From JBDREW01 sp043819385 (GTDB taxonomy: Bacteria; Patescibacteriota; Minisyncoccia; Minisyncoccales; GWA2-38-27): a stretch of 9,358 nt of DNA. Below, piece by piece: positions 1 to 6,700 of this stretch. The notes beneath the pieces were generated by a model, which worked only from the letters and a program-made list of their open reading frames with translations, had not been told where the DNA came from and did not search any database. The translations under genes and the position numbers were made by a program. The first letter of the stretch is position 1, and every line of letters starts with the position of its first letter. Location of the stretch: positions 1-9,358 of the forward strand of contig JBDREW010000001.1 in assembly GCA_043819385.1 (NCBI GenBank), in the 5' to 3' direction.

Positions 1-1742
1 TATTTTTTGTTTTTAATTTCTTTTTGGATTTGTTCAATAAATTTATCTATTTTAATCATTCCAATATCTCCTTTTTCTCTTTTTCTAACACCAACAGACT
101 TTTCTTTTATTTCTTTATCTCCAACAATTAAAATATATGGAATTTTTTGCATTTCTCCTTCTCGTATTTTTTTACTCATTGTTTCTGCTTCATTTTTTAT
201 TTCTAATCTGATATTTAAAGATTTAAATTTTTCTGATATTTCTTTAGCATATTTTTGATGTTTCTCACTAATTGGAATAATCCAAATTTGGACAGGGGAT
301 AGCCATAAAGGAAAAGCTCCTTTATAGTGTTCTATTAAAAATGCTATTGTTCTTTCTAATGCGCCGATAGATGATCTATGAATAACAATTGGTTCTTTCT
401 TTTTTCCGTCTTTATCAATATATGATAAATTAAATCTTTTAGGAGAAACAAAATCATATTGAACAGTAAAAGCAGTATCTTCTTTTCCAGAAAAGTTTTT
501 TATTTGGATATCAATTTTAGGTCCATAAAAGGCAGCTTCTTTTTTTGCTTCTATAAAAGGGGACTTTCTTTTTTTTAAAACTTTTCTTAATACTTCTTCA
601 GCAAGATTCCAAGATTTATCATCTTTATAGTATTTTTTAGTATCTTTTCTGTCTCCCAATGAAAGTCGGTATCGATAATTAATTCCTATTTTTAATCCAA
701 GAATTGAAGCAATATATTCAATAAGATTAAGGACTTTGTCTATTTCATTTATTGCAGAATCTTTTTCGCAAATTATATGAGAATCAGCAAGACAAAAACT
801 TCTAGCTCGTATTAATCCACTAAGCTCGCCTGATTTTTCATATCTAAATTGTTTAGCTAATTCAGCTATTCTATATGGTAATTCTTTGTAAGACCTTGGT
901 TTGTCTGAGTATAATTGAAAATGATGAGGACAAGTCATTGGTCTTAATATAAGCTCATCATCGTCAACTTTCATTATCGGATACATAGTATCTTTATAAT
1001 ATGGATAATGACCTGATGTTTTGTATAGTTCTACTTTTGCTAATTCAGGAGTATAGACATGTTTGTATCCTCGTTTTATTTCTTCATCAACAATAAAGCG
1101 TTCTAATTCTCTTCTAATAGTAGAGCCTTTTTCAGTAAATAAAGGAAGTCCTTTTCCAACTAAATCAGAAAAAGTAAATAAATCAAGTTTTTTCCCTAAT
1201 ACTCTATGGTCTCTTTGTTCTGCTTCTTTTTGTAATTCTAAATATTCTTCAAGTTGATTTTTTGTTTTAAAAGCAATTCCATATATACGAGTAAGCATTT
1301 TATTTTTTTCATCACCAGCCCAATAAGCTCCAGCTGTTTTTGTTAGCTTGAAAGAATTAGATTGAATTTCTTTTGTTGATTTAATATGAGGGCCAGCGCA
1401 TAAATCAACAAAACCATTACTTTCATATATCGAAATCTGCGGAGAGCTGCTCTCCGCTAATTCTTTGATGAGTTCTAATTTATATGGTTGATTTTTAAAT
1501 AAATTTTTTGCTTCTATTTTAGAAATATTTTTCTTTTTGAATTCAATATTTTGTTTAATTAATTCTCTCATTTTCTTTTCTATTTTTGGCAAATCAGAAT
1601 CTGATATTTTTAAATTGTCAAAGTCATAATAAAATCCATTTTCAATTGCAGGGCCAATACCAAACTTAATCTTTGGATAAAGATCTTGAATTGCATGAGC
1701 TAATATATGGGATAAAGAATGTCTAATTGTTTCAAGTTTCAT
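1..1742 (-). CDS. thrS: Threonyl-tRNA synthetase lacking the TGS domain (3' end at window edge)
   Basis: Cytoplasmic class II enzyme that joins threonine to tRNA-Thr using ATP. The reading frame is open for 580 codons from ATG at 1742-1740. Bases 2-1 read TA in frame, so the stop is probably TAA or TAG just outside the window. The C-terminus (GVRKRE, GDIG, then a Lys-rich end) looks like a normal ThrRS anticodon-binding domain end. The editing domain starts at once: HSLSH gives H8 and H12, and DLCAGPH gives C115 and H119, so all four editing-site residues are present. The zinc ligands of the catalytic core are C271 (MTCPHH), H322 (DSHII) and H455 (VIHRS). Numbering is about 63-65 lower than in the 642-residue E. 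coli enzyme, matching loss of the N-terminal TGS domain; no upstream start could restore it. No Shine-Dalgarno sequence precedes the start. The gene diverges from the protease gene at 1930. Confidence 0.95.
   Translation of the reverse strand, partial: MKLETIRHSLSHILAHAIQDLYPKIKFGIGPAIENGFYYDFDNLKISDSDLPKIEKKMRELIKQNIEFKKKNISKIEAKNLFKNQPYKLELIKELAESSSPQISIYESNGFVDLCAGPHIKSTKEIQSNSFKLTKTAGAYWAGDEKNKMLTRIYGIAFKTKNQLEEYLELQKEAEQRDHRVLGKKLDLFTFSDLVGKGLPLFTEKGSTIRRELERFIVDEEIKRGYKHVYTPELAKVELYKTSGHYPYYKDTMYPIMKVDDDELILRPMTCPHHFQLYSDKPRSYKELPYRIAELAKQFRYEKSGELSGLIRARSFCLADSHIICEKDSAINEIDKVLNLIEYIASILGLKIGINYRYRLSLGDRKDTKKYYKDDKSWNLAEEVLRKVLKKRKSPFIEAKKEAAFYGPKIDIQIKNFSGKEDTAFTVQYDFVSPKRFNLSYIDKDGKKKEPIVIHRSSIGALERTIAFLIEHYKGAFPLWLSPVQIWIIPISEKHQKYAKEISEKFKSLNIRLEIKNEAETMSKKIREGEMQKIPYILIVGDKEIKEKSVGVRKREKGDIGMIKIDKFIEQIQKEIKNKK
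1439..1457. repeat. Perfect GC-rich palindrome inside thrS
   Basis: GCGGAGAGC and GCTCTCCGC form a perfect 9-bp inverted repeat around a single T, in a strongly AT-rich gene. It encodes part of a surface linker (AESSS) about 15 residues before the conserved editing motif DLCAGPH. It keeps the frame and makes the linker only slightly longer than in typical ThrRS proteins, judged from memory of the family. It resembles in style the GC-rich hairpin at 7094-7124. It may be chance or a trapped repeat. Confidence 0.6.
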
Positions 1743-1784
1743 TTAAATTTTTATTTAGAATAATAATTTTAAATACATTATATT

Positions 1785-1813
1785 ATAATACTATCTACTA
1801 TTTTTTTAGTCAA
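1785..1813 (-). promoter_or_regulatory. Probable thrS promoter
   Basis: On the minus strand a -35 box TTGACT (1813-1808) is followed after 17 bases by a -10 box TATTAT (1790-1785), with further TATAAT-like steps just downstream. Transcription would start near 1778, giving a leader of about 36 bases before the thrS ATG. No hairpin or T-box leader is visible in that short leader. Confidence 0.6.
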
Positions 1814-1851
1814 ACTTTTTAGAAAAAATAATTTGAAAAAATTTAAATTTT

Positions 1852-1880
1852 TTGATCTTGATAAATAAAGAGAATATAGT
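1852..1880 (+). promoter_or_regulatory. Probable promoter of the YgjP-like protease gene
   Basis: TTGATC (1852-1857), a 17-base spacer and TATAGT (1875-1880) match a sigma-70 type promoter at 4/6 and 5/6 positions. It points toward the gene starting at 1930, leaving a leader of about 40 AT-rich bases without a Shine-Dalgarno sequence. Confidence 0.45.
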
Positions 1881-1929
1881 AAAGTTAAAAGTAAATAAGT
1901 TAAAATAATTAAAAAAAATAATAAATAAA

Positions 1930-2487
1930 ATGAAGAGAGATATTATTTTGAAAAATAAAAGAGTGAGTTATAGGATTAGAAAAAGCAAGAGAGCCAGAAG
2001 ATTGAGATTAGCAGTTTATTGCGATGGTTCTGTGGTTGTAACCCAACCAAGAAATATTAGTTTTGATAATATAGAATCTTTTATTAAAATAAAATCAGAT
2101 TGGATTTTAGCTAAATTAAACTTTTTTAGTAATTTTAAAAGAGAACTGCCAAAAAGTAGTTATAAAGATTATTTAGAAAAAAAACAAAAAGCATTTGATT
2201 TAGTTGTTAATAAAATAGAGAAGTTTAATAAAATTTATAAATTAAAATTTAATAAAATAAATATTAAAAATCAAAAAACACGATGGGGGAGTTGTTCCCA
2301 AAAAGGAAATTTGAATTTTAATTATAGGATTATTTATTTGCCAGATAAATTTATTGATTATATAATTATTCATGAATTATTTCATTTAAGGGAATTTAAT
2401 CATTCAAGAAAATTTTGGAATTTAATTAAAACGGCTATTCCAGATTATTTAAATATTAAAAAAGAACTTAGAAATAAAGGAATGTAA
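1930..2487 (+). CDS. YgjP/SprT-like zinc metalloprotease (DUF45 type)
   Basis: A 185-residue soluble protein of the YgjP-like metallopeptidase family (formerly DUF45). The zinc motif is HELFH (H148, E149, H152), with a third ligand H158 in NHSRKFW. Upstream, TRWGSCS (117-123) is the other hallmark of the family. The N-terminal half is basic and carries the usual strand-rich region (YRIRKSKRARR near 14-24). The length is somewhat below the roughly 220-240 residues common in the family, mostly from a shorter N-terminal half. There is no signal peptide, so the protein is expected to be cytoplasmic. Physiological substrates of this family are poorly known. The ATG at 1930 is taken because it opens the conserved N-terminus; no Shine-Dalgarno sequence precedes it. 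The last codons are duplicated 105 bases downstream. Confidence 0.88.
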   Translation: MKRDIILKNKRVSYRIRKSKRARRLRLAVYCDGSVVVTQPRNISFDNIESFIKIKSDWILAKLNFFSNFKRELPKSSYKDYLEKKQKAFDLVVNKIEKFNKIYKLKFNKINIKNQKTRWGSCSQKGNLNFNYRIIYLPDKFIDYIIIHELFHLREFNHSRKFWNLIKTAIPDYLNIKKELRNKGM

Positions 2488-2591
2488 TTTAAATTTTGAA
2501 AAAAAGCTAAAAAAAGGTCGGACCTCTCTTCGAGAGGGAGAGGAAGTTTTTTAGAGGTCTGACCTCAGGGAGGGAGAAATAAAGGAATGTA
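2470..2591 (+). repeat. 17-bp direct repeat duplicating the protease gene tail around a palindrome
   Basis: AGAAATAAAGGAATGTA occurs at 2470-2486, where it forms the final codons and the first two bases of the stop of the protease gene, and again exactly at 2575-2591. The downstream copy is followed by weaker similarity (a TTAAAATTT-like run, then an AAAAAGAGGT-like sequence) to what follows the first copy. The palindromic element at 2514-2566 lies between them. This may be a target-site duplication or the remnant of a larger tandem duplication. Confidence 0.75.
2514..2566. repeat. GA-rich palindromic element, copy A
   Basis: The 14-base arms 2514-2527 and 2553-2566 pair at 12 Watson-Crick positions plus one G-T wobble, around a 25-base middle. 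Bases 2521-2559 (39 bases) are identical to 3398-3436 in copy B. The left arm can also pair internally: CCTCTC (2523-2528) has two alternative partners GAGAGG (2532-2537 and 2538-2543). The second is followed by AAG and six T, resembling an intrinsic terminator for the protease gene. The two folds exclude each other. Confidence 0.85.
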
Positions 2592-2610
2592 GTTAAAATT
2601 TAAAAAAGAG

Positions 2611-2634
2611 ATAAAAAGAGGTTGGATTTTTTAG
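2611..2634. repeat. Decayed half-copy of the palindromic element
   Basis: ATAAAAAGAGGTTGGA followed by TTTTTTAG resembles the left flank and arm of the palindromic family, then its T-run, with the middle missing. It follows the duplicated gene tail at 2575-2591, as copy A follows the first tail. Support is modest because the match is short and imperfect. Confidence 0.4.
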
Positions 2635-2663
2635 TTGATTTTTTGCGATAAATGATGTATTTT
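2635..2663 (+). promoter_or_regulatory. Possible promoter of the two small genes
   Basis: TTGATT (2635-2640), 17 bases and TATTTT (2658-2663) give a weak sigma-70 type match upstream of the gene at 2701. The leader would be about 30 bases and ends in a strong ribosome binding site. Confidence 0.3.
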
Positions 2664-2690
2664 ACAGATAGTTCGTTTACATTCAGAAAA

Positions 2691-2694
2691 GGAG
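2691..2694 (+). promoter_or_regulatory. Strong Shine-Dalgarno sequence for the zinc-knuckle gene
   Basis: AAAAGGAGAT has its GGAG core six bases before ATG at 2701 and fixes that start. The larger genes in this window have no comparable site. Confidence 0.85.
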
Positions 2695-2700
2695 ATAGCT

Positions 2701-3000
2701 ATGTCTCAAACAATGTCATGTGCTCGTTGTCAAACTGAAATATTAAAAAGCAAAGCTCAAAAGTTTCGTGGCAGGGAGTTATGTTCATCTTGTTATAATT
2801 ATCAAAAAAAACATTGGGAAAAAGCAGAAAGAAAAGTAAAAAGTAGGCACGGACGTACTTATGAGTGTATTTCTTGTAACGGAACAAGTCGTATTCTCGG
2901 TGAAAAATGTCAAAGTTGTAATGGTAGAGGATATCAAGATTATGATGGTTCAGACCATATTCAAGATTTTTTGCCTGGTAATTGGGAATATTCCAGTTAG
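2701..3000 (+). CDS. Small protein with two CxxC...CxxC zinc sites, the second DnaJ-like
   Basis: A 99-residue protein with no signal peptide or membrane segment. The first likely zinc site is C7, C10, C28 and C31 (CARC, then CSSC). The second is C56, C59, C70 and C73, in CISCNG and CQSCNGRG, matching the CxxCxG / CxxCxGxG repeats of DnaJ zinc-binding domains and of small zinc chaperone-like proteins. A basic, probably helical stretch (residues 35-50, rich in Lys) joins the two. The C-terminus is acidic and ends in GNWEYSS. There is no J domain, so it is not DnaJ itself. Roles of such proteins range from protein folding to nucleic-acid binding; I cannot choose. It is followed after 26 bases by the 80-residue gene, probably in one transcript. 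Confidence 0.8.
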   Translation: MSQTMSCARCQTEILKSKAQKFRGRELCSSCYNYQKKHWEKAERKVKSRHGRTYECISCNGTSRILGEKCQSCNGRGYQDYDGSDHIQDFLPGNWEYSS

Positions 3001-3015
3001 TCAAATTAGCACAAA

Positions 3016-3019
3016 GGAG
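3016..3019 (+). promoter_or_regulatory. Shine-Dalgarno sequence that sets the start of the 80-residue gene
   Basis: AAAGGAGAAAG has GGAG seven bases before ATG at 3027. This favours 3027 over the in-frame ATG at 2982, which lies inside the upstream gene and has no ribosome binding site. Confidence 0.8.
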
Positions 3020-3026
3020 AAAGAAT

Positions 3027-3269
3027 ATGCCTAATCCCTTTGATGAAGAAGTAAAAAAATATGTTAAAGAAATTATAAAAATTATTAAGAATGCTTCTTT
3101 AATAGATGATGATTTAAATAAAGATGAAATTCAAAGAAAGTTTATAGAAAATCTTGACAATAAAGAAGTATTTTCTCCTGCAATTTTTAGAGCTGCTATG
3201 AGAGAAGTAGCAGATAATATTAATATTTTAATTGAGAAAAGATATAGGTATGTGGTATTGCAAAGTTAA
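3027..3269 (+). CDS. Small unrecognised protein, mostly helical and charged
   Basis: I do not recognise this 80-residue protein. It starts MPNPFDEEVKKYV and is rich in Lys, Glu, Asp and Ile. It probably forms three or four amphipathic helices: residues 5-20, 29-40, 47-55 and about 55-70 (AMREVADNINILIEKRY). It has no cysteines, no signal peptide, no membrane segment and no catalytic motif that I can identify. The start follows the Shine-Dalgarno sequence at 3016. It sits 26 bases after the zinc-knuckle gene, shares its unusual strong ribosome binding site and is followed directly by a terminator, so the two are probably co-transcribed. The coding call rests on the ribosome binding site, the protein-like composition and the position before a terminator. 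Confidence 0.7.
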   Translation: MPNPFDEEVKKYVKEIIKIIKNASLIDDDLNKDEIQRKFIENLDNKEVFSPAIFRAAMREVADNINILIEKRYRYVVLQS

Positions 3270-3280
3270 AATAAAAAAAT

Positions 3281-3316
3281 AAAAGCCCTATTTAAATTAG
3301 GGTTTTTTTGTTTTTT
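3281..3316 (+). terminator. Intrinsic terminator after the 80-residue gene
   Basis: AAAAGCCCTA (3281-3290) pairs with TAGGGTTTTT (3298-3307), with one G-T wobble and a seven-base AT loop. It is followed by two T-runs ending at 3316. It lies 11 bases after the stop codon at 3267-3269. Confidence 0.85.
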
Positions 3317-3374
3317 GGGAGAGGGATAGTAAAATCAAAAATCAAAAATTAAAAATTAAAATTAGGGAGAAGGG
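3317..3374. repeat. AT-rich intergenic repeat, copy 1
   Basis: A GGGAGAGGGA-like start leads into A-rich runs with the unit TCAAAAATTAAAA, and ends in AGGGAGAAGGGAGA. The same arrangement recurs at 8025-8094 beside palindrome copy E, and a shorter version sits inside rnhB near 7366-7390. Low complexity limits how much the similarity proves. Confidence 0.6.
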
Positions 3375-3390
3375 AGAGGGAGAGCTGGGA

Positions 3391-3443
3391 GAGACCCGAC
3401 CTCTCTTCGAGAGGGAGAGGAAGTTTTTTAGAGGTCGGGGCTC
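3391..3443. repeat. GA-rich palindromic element, copy B
   Basis: Arms 3391-3404 and 3430-3443 pair at 13 of 14 positions around a 25-base middle; ten bases next to the middle (CCCGACCTCT / AGAGGTCGGG) pair perfectly. The inner region is identical to copy A over 39 bases, including the CCTCTCTTCGAGAGG hairpin and the AAGTTTTTT run. Confidence 0.88.
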
Positions 3444-3498
3444 GGAGAAGGAGAGGGAAAAGTTTTGGGGAGGAAGGAAAAATGGGGAAAGTTAAAAA

Positions 3499-3550
3499 GA
3501 GGTCAAACTTCTCTTGAGAGGGAGAGGAAGTTTTTTAGAGGTGGGACCTC
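3499..3550. repeat. GA-rich palindromic element, copy C
   Basis: Arms 3499-3512 and 3537-3550 pair at 11 Watson-Crick positions plus one wobble, with a two-base mismatch in the middle (AA opposite GG). The outer stem GAGGTC / GACCTC is the same subtype as copy A. The middle is 24 bases and keeps the GAGAGGGAGAGGAAGTTTTTT section shared with A and B. Confidence 0.82.
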
Positions 3551-3577
3551 GGGAGAGGGGAGAGGGAAAGTTGAAAT

Positions 3578-3627
3578 GAGCCCTGACCTCCAAGGAGAGG
3601 AAAAAGTTTGGGAGGAGGTCGGGTCTC
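3578..3627. repeat. GA-rich palindromic element, copy D
   Basis: Arms 3578-3591 (GAGCCCTGACCTCC) and 3614-3627 (GGAGGTCGGGTCTC) pair at 12 positions plus one T-G wobble. At the innermost pair, the T-A of the other copies is C-G here, a two-sided compensatory change. The 22-base middle has diverged and has lost the T-run. Confidence 0.8.
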
Positions 3628-3682
3628 GGGGAAGGAGAGAGAAAGCTAAAAAGTATCAAGTAAAAAGTATTAAGTATTAAGC

Positions 3683-3708
3683 AAAAAATCCGCAGTAACG
3701 GATTTTTT
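3683..3708. terminator. Two-way intrinsic terminator at the end of dnaE
   Basis: AAAAAATCCG (3683-3692) and CGGATTTTTT (3699-3708) form a perfect 10-bp stem with loop CAGTAA. An A-run before and a T-run after let it work in both directions. It lies 24 bases past the dnaE stop on the minus strand and would also stop any transcript running through the repeat region from the left. Confidence 0.88.
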
Positions 3709-3729
3709 AATACCTAATACCTAATACCT
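3709..3729. repeat. Three tandem AATACCT heptamers beside the dnaE terminator
   Basis: AATACCT occurs three times in tandem, immediately next to the terminator stem and just before the dnaE stop. On the other side of the stem, bases near 3664-3681 carry a related AGTATTA run, so the flanks form an imperfect inverted repeat that could extend the hairpin. Confidence 0.8.
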
Positions 3730-3731
3730 AA

Positions 3732-6700
3732 TCATGATTCGTTATTAATTATTTCTTCAATTTCGTCAGCTATTATTTTTGGTTCACCATTTCTATTGTC
3801 TGTTTTCCCCTTGACAAATATAATTTTATTTTCTTGAAAAACTGATGGGTTTCTTTCTAATAAATTTGGAAAAACAACAACTTCTGCTTTATCAGTTAAA
3901 TCTTCTAATTTCATAAATAACATTGGCTTGCCGGTTTTCGTTATTATTTTTTTAATTGAAGAAATAATTCCTCCAATTTTTATTTTTTTCCCTGGATCTC
4001 TATTTATATTTTGTTGGAATTCGTCAGATAATTCATCTATTGTGAACATATTAGCGATTTTAGATAGGGGATATGTTTCTTTTTCTAAAAGAGTTCGGTA
4101 ATCTTCTAATGGATGAGAACTTACATAGAGACCTAAAAGATCTTTTTCCCAACTTAATTTTTCAAAATTAGTGGCTATAGGAGCTGATTCTAATTTTACT
4201 TCACTTTTATACTCAATATTTTGAAAAAGTCCTGTTTGACCACTTGATTTTATTTTATGACTTTCTTTTGAATATTCAAGTAGTTTTTCAAGGTTTTGAA
4301 AAAGTTGATTTCTTTCTCCTAATTCATCAAAAGCACCAGTTTTTATTAAACTTTCTAAAGATCTTTTATTTAGGTCTTTAGAACTAATTCTTTCAATAAA
4401 ATCTCCAATTGATTTAAACGGCCCATTGTTTTTTTTCTCTTGAGTAATTACATCAATTATATTTTCACCAACATTTTTAACTGCTAATAATCCAAACCTT
4501 ATTTTCTTGTTATTTGAAACAACTGTAAAGTTTTTTAAACTTTCATTAATGTTTGGAGGAAGAACCTCAATATTCATTTTTTTACATTCATCAATTAACA
4601 TAGCAATTCTTTCAATATCTGTTTTTTCAGAAGTTAAAACAGCTGCCATAAACTCTACTGGGTAATTTGCTTTTAAATAAGCAGTTTGATAAGCAATAGT
4701 CGCGTAAGCTGCTGAATGACTTTTGTTAAAACCGTACTCAGCAAAAGGTAATATCCATTGCCAGATTTTTTCAGCAATTTCTTTTTTAATTTCATTTTTT
4801 ATACAGCCATCAATAAATTTTTGTTTTTGAGATTTAAGTAGGTCTTTTATTTTTTTACCGATTGCTTTACGTAGGACATCGGCTTCAGCTAAGCTGAAAC
4901 CAGCTAAATCTCGAGCAATTTGCATAAGTTGTTCTTGATAGATACAAATGCCTTGAGTGTTGTTTAAAATTGGTTCTAATTTTGGATGCAAGTAGGAAAT
5001 TTTTTTTCTTTTATGTTTTCTGGCAATAAAATCAGGAATAAATTGCATTGGTCCTGGTCTATAAAGAGCAACCATAGCAGTTATGTCTTCAAAAGTTGTT
5101 ACTTTTAATTCTTTTAAGTATCTTTTCATTCCGTCACTTTCTAATTGAAATACGCTTGTGCTATTTGCTTCTTGAAGCAATTTATATGTTTTTTCATCGT
5201 CAAATGGAATATTCTCTATATCAATTTTTTCTCCTTTTAAAACATAGATTCTTGATAATGTGTCTTCAATAATTGTTAAGTTTTTTAAACCTAAAAAATC
5301 CATTTTTAATAATCCCAAATCTTCAATTGCATGCATTTCATATTGAGTGACAACTGATCCATTATTTTGGGTAGGACGTTGAAGTGGGACAGAATCAGTA
5401 AGAGGTTTATCTGATATTACAACTCCACAAGCATGAGTTGAAGCATGTCTGGCAACTCCTTCTAATTTTTTAGCTAAATCAATTAATCTTTTTGCTTGTT
5501 CATCTGATTCATACATTTGCTTGAATTCAGCAGTTTTTTTAAGTGTATCATCTAAAGAAAAACCAAGAGGAATCATTTTAGCTATTCGGTCACAATAGCT
5601 ATATTCATATGCTAAAGCACGTCCTACGTCTCTAATTACAGCTCGAGCAGCCATTGTTCCAAAAGTGATAATTTGAGCAACATTGTTTCGCCCATATTTT
5701 TGAGCGACATATTCAATTACTTCATCTCTTCGTCTATCAGTAAAATCAAGATCAATATCAGGCATTGATATTCTTTCAGGATTTAAAAATCTTTCAAAAA
5801 GGAGATTGTGTTTTATTGGGTCAACATTTGTTATTCCAGTTAGGTACGCTACAATAGAACCTCCGGCTGAACCTCTACCTGGTCCAACAACGATTCTGTT
5901 TCCTTTTGCCCAATTAACAAAATCTTGAACAATTAAAAAATATGAAGCAAAACCAGTTTCTTTGATTACAGAAAGTTCATATTTCAATCTTTTGCTTATT
6001 TCTTCGCTAAGATCTTTTCCATATCTTTTTTCTAAATTATTTTTGCATAATTCTTCTAAAAATTGATCTGGAGTTTGATTATTTGGAACTTCAAAATAGG
6101 GGAGTTTTACTTTTCCTAATTCTAATTCAAAATTACACATATCAGCGATTTTTTGAGTGTTTTCAATTGCTGAAGGATTCTCTTTAAAATTTTCAATCAT
6201 TTTTTCAGGAGATCTCATTGAAAAGTCATTTTCTATTAATGTTAAACGTTTTGGGTCATTTGGGTTTGAACCAGTATTTATTAACATTAAAACATCTTGC
6301 GCTTCAGAATCTTCAGGTTTTAAATAATGAATATCATTAGTCGCTACTAATGGAATATTATGTTTTTTAGAGATAGCAATTAATCCTTTGTTTGTTGTTT
6401 CTTGTTCTGATATTTTAGGATGACTTTGAATTTCTAAATAAAAATTTTCTTTTCCAAAAATTTTTTGATATTTTAGAGCTGTTTTTTCAGCTTGTTCCAT
6501 TTTATTGGATTGAATTAGGCGTGGTATTTTACCTTGGACGCAAGCAGTTAGTCCAATTAATCCTTCTGAATATTTTGCTAAAATTTCTTCATCTATTCTT
6601 GGTTTATAATAGAATCCATCTAATTGAGCAAAACTTACAAGTTTAACTAAGTTTTTGTATCCTTGTTCATTTTTTGCTAAAAGAATTAAATGATGTCTTT

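Larger units (their letters stand above)
3270..3731. other. Gene-free repeat region between convergent transcripts
   Basis: This 462-base stretch separates the 80-residue gene from the 3' end of dnaE. In order it holds an intrinsic terminator, an AT-rich repeat, three palindromic elements (B, C, D) in GA-rich surroundings, a two-way terminator and a run of heptamers. The plus strand is strikingly purine-rich. A 71-codon open frame at 3465-3680 is an effect of that composition and not a gene. Confidence 0.85.

Noticed and set aside
7..1257. Plus-strand frames of 83 and 64 codons at 7-258 and 1063-1257
   Set aside because: Both are shadows of the well-supported thrS gene on the opposite strand.
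1743..1929. T-box or other riboswitch upstream of thrS
   Set aside because: The predicted leader is only about 36 AT-rich bases and contains no T-box motif or structured region.
2699..3004. Minus-strand frame of 101 codons opposite the zinc-knuckle gene
   Set aside because: It is the antisense shadow of a gene with a strong Shine-Dalgarno site and cysteine motifs; the antisense protein has no recognisable features.
2982..3026. Earlier in-frame ATG for the 80-residue gene
   Set aside because: It overlaps the preceding gene and has no ribosome binding site, whereas ATG at 3027 has GGAG seven bases upstream.
3391..3627. CRISPR array
   Set aside because: The three copies are internally palindromic, unevenly spaced, differ from one another and have no unique spacers of constant length; no cas gene is present.
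3465..3680. Open frame of 71 codons starting MGRKEKWGKL
   Set aside because: It lies wholly in palindromic repeats C and D and GA-rich DNA, has a repeat-derived composition and no ribosome binding site.
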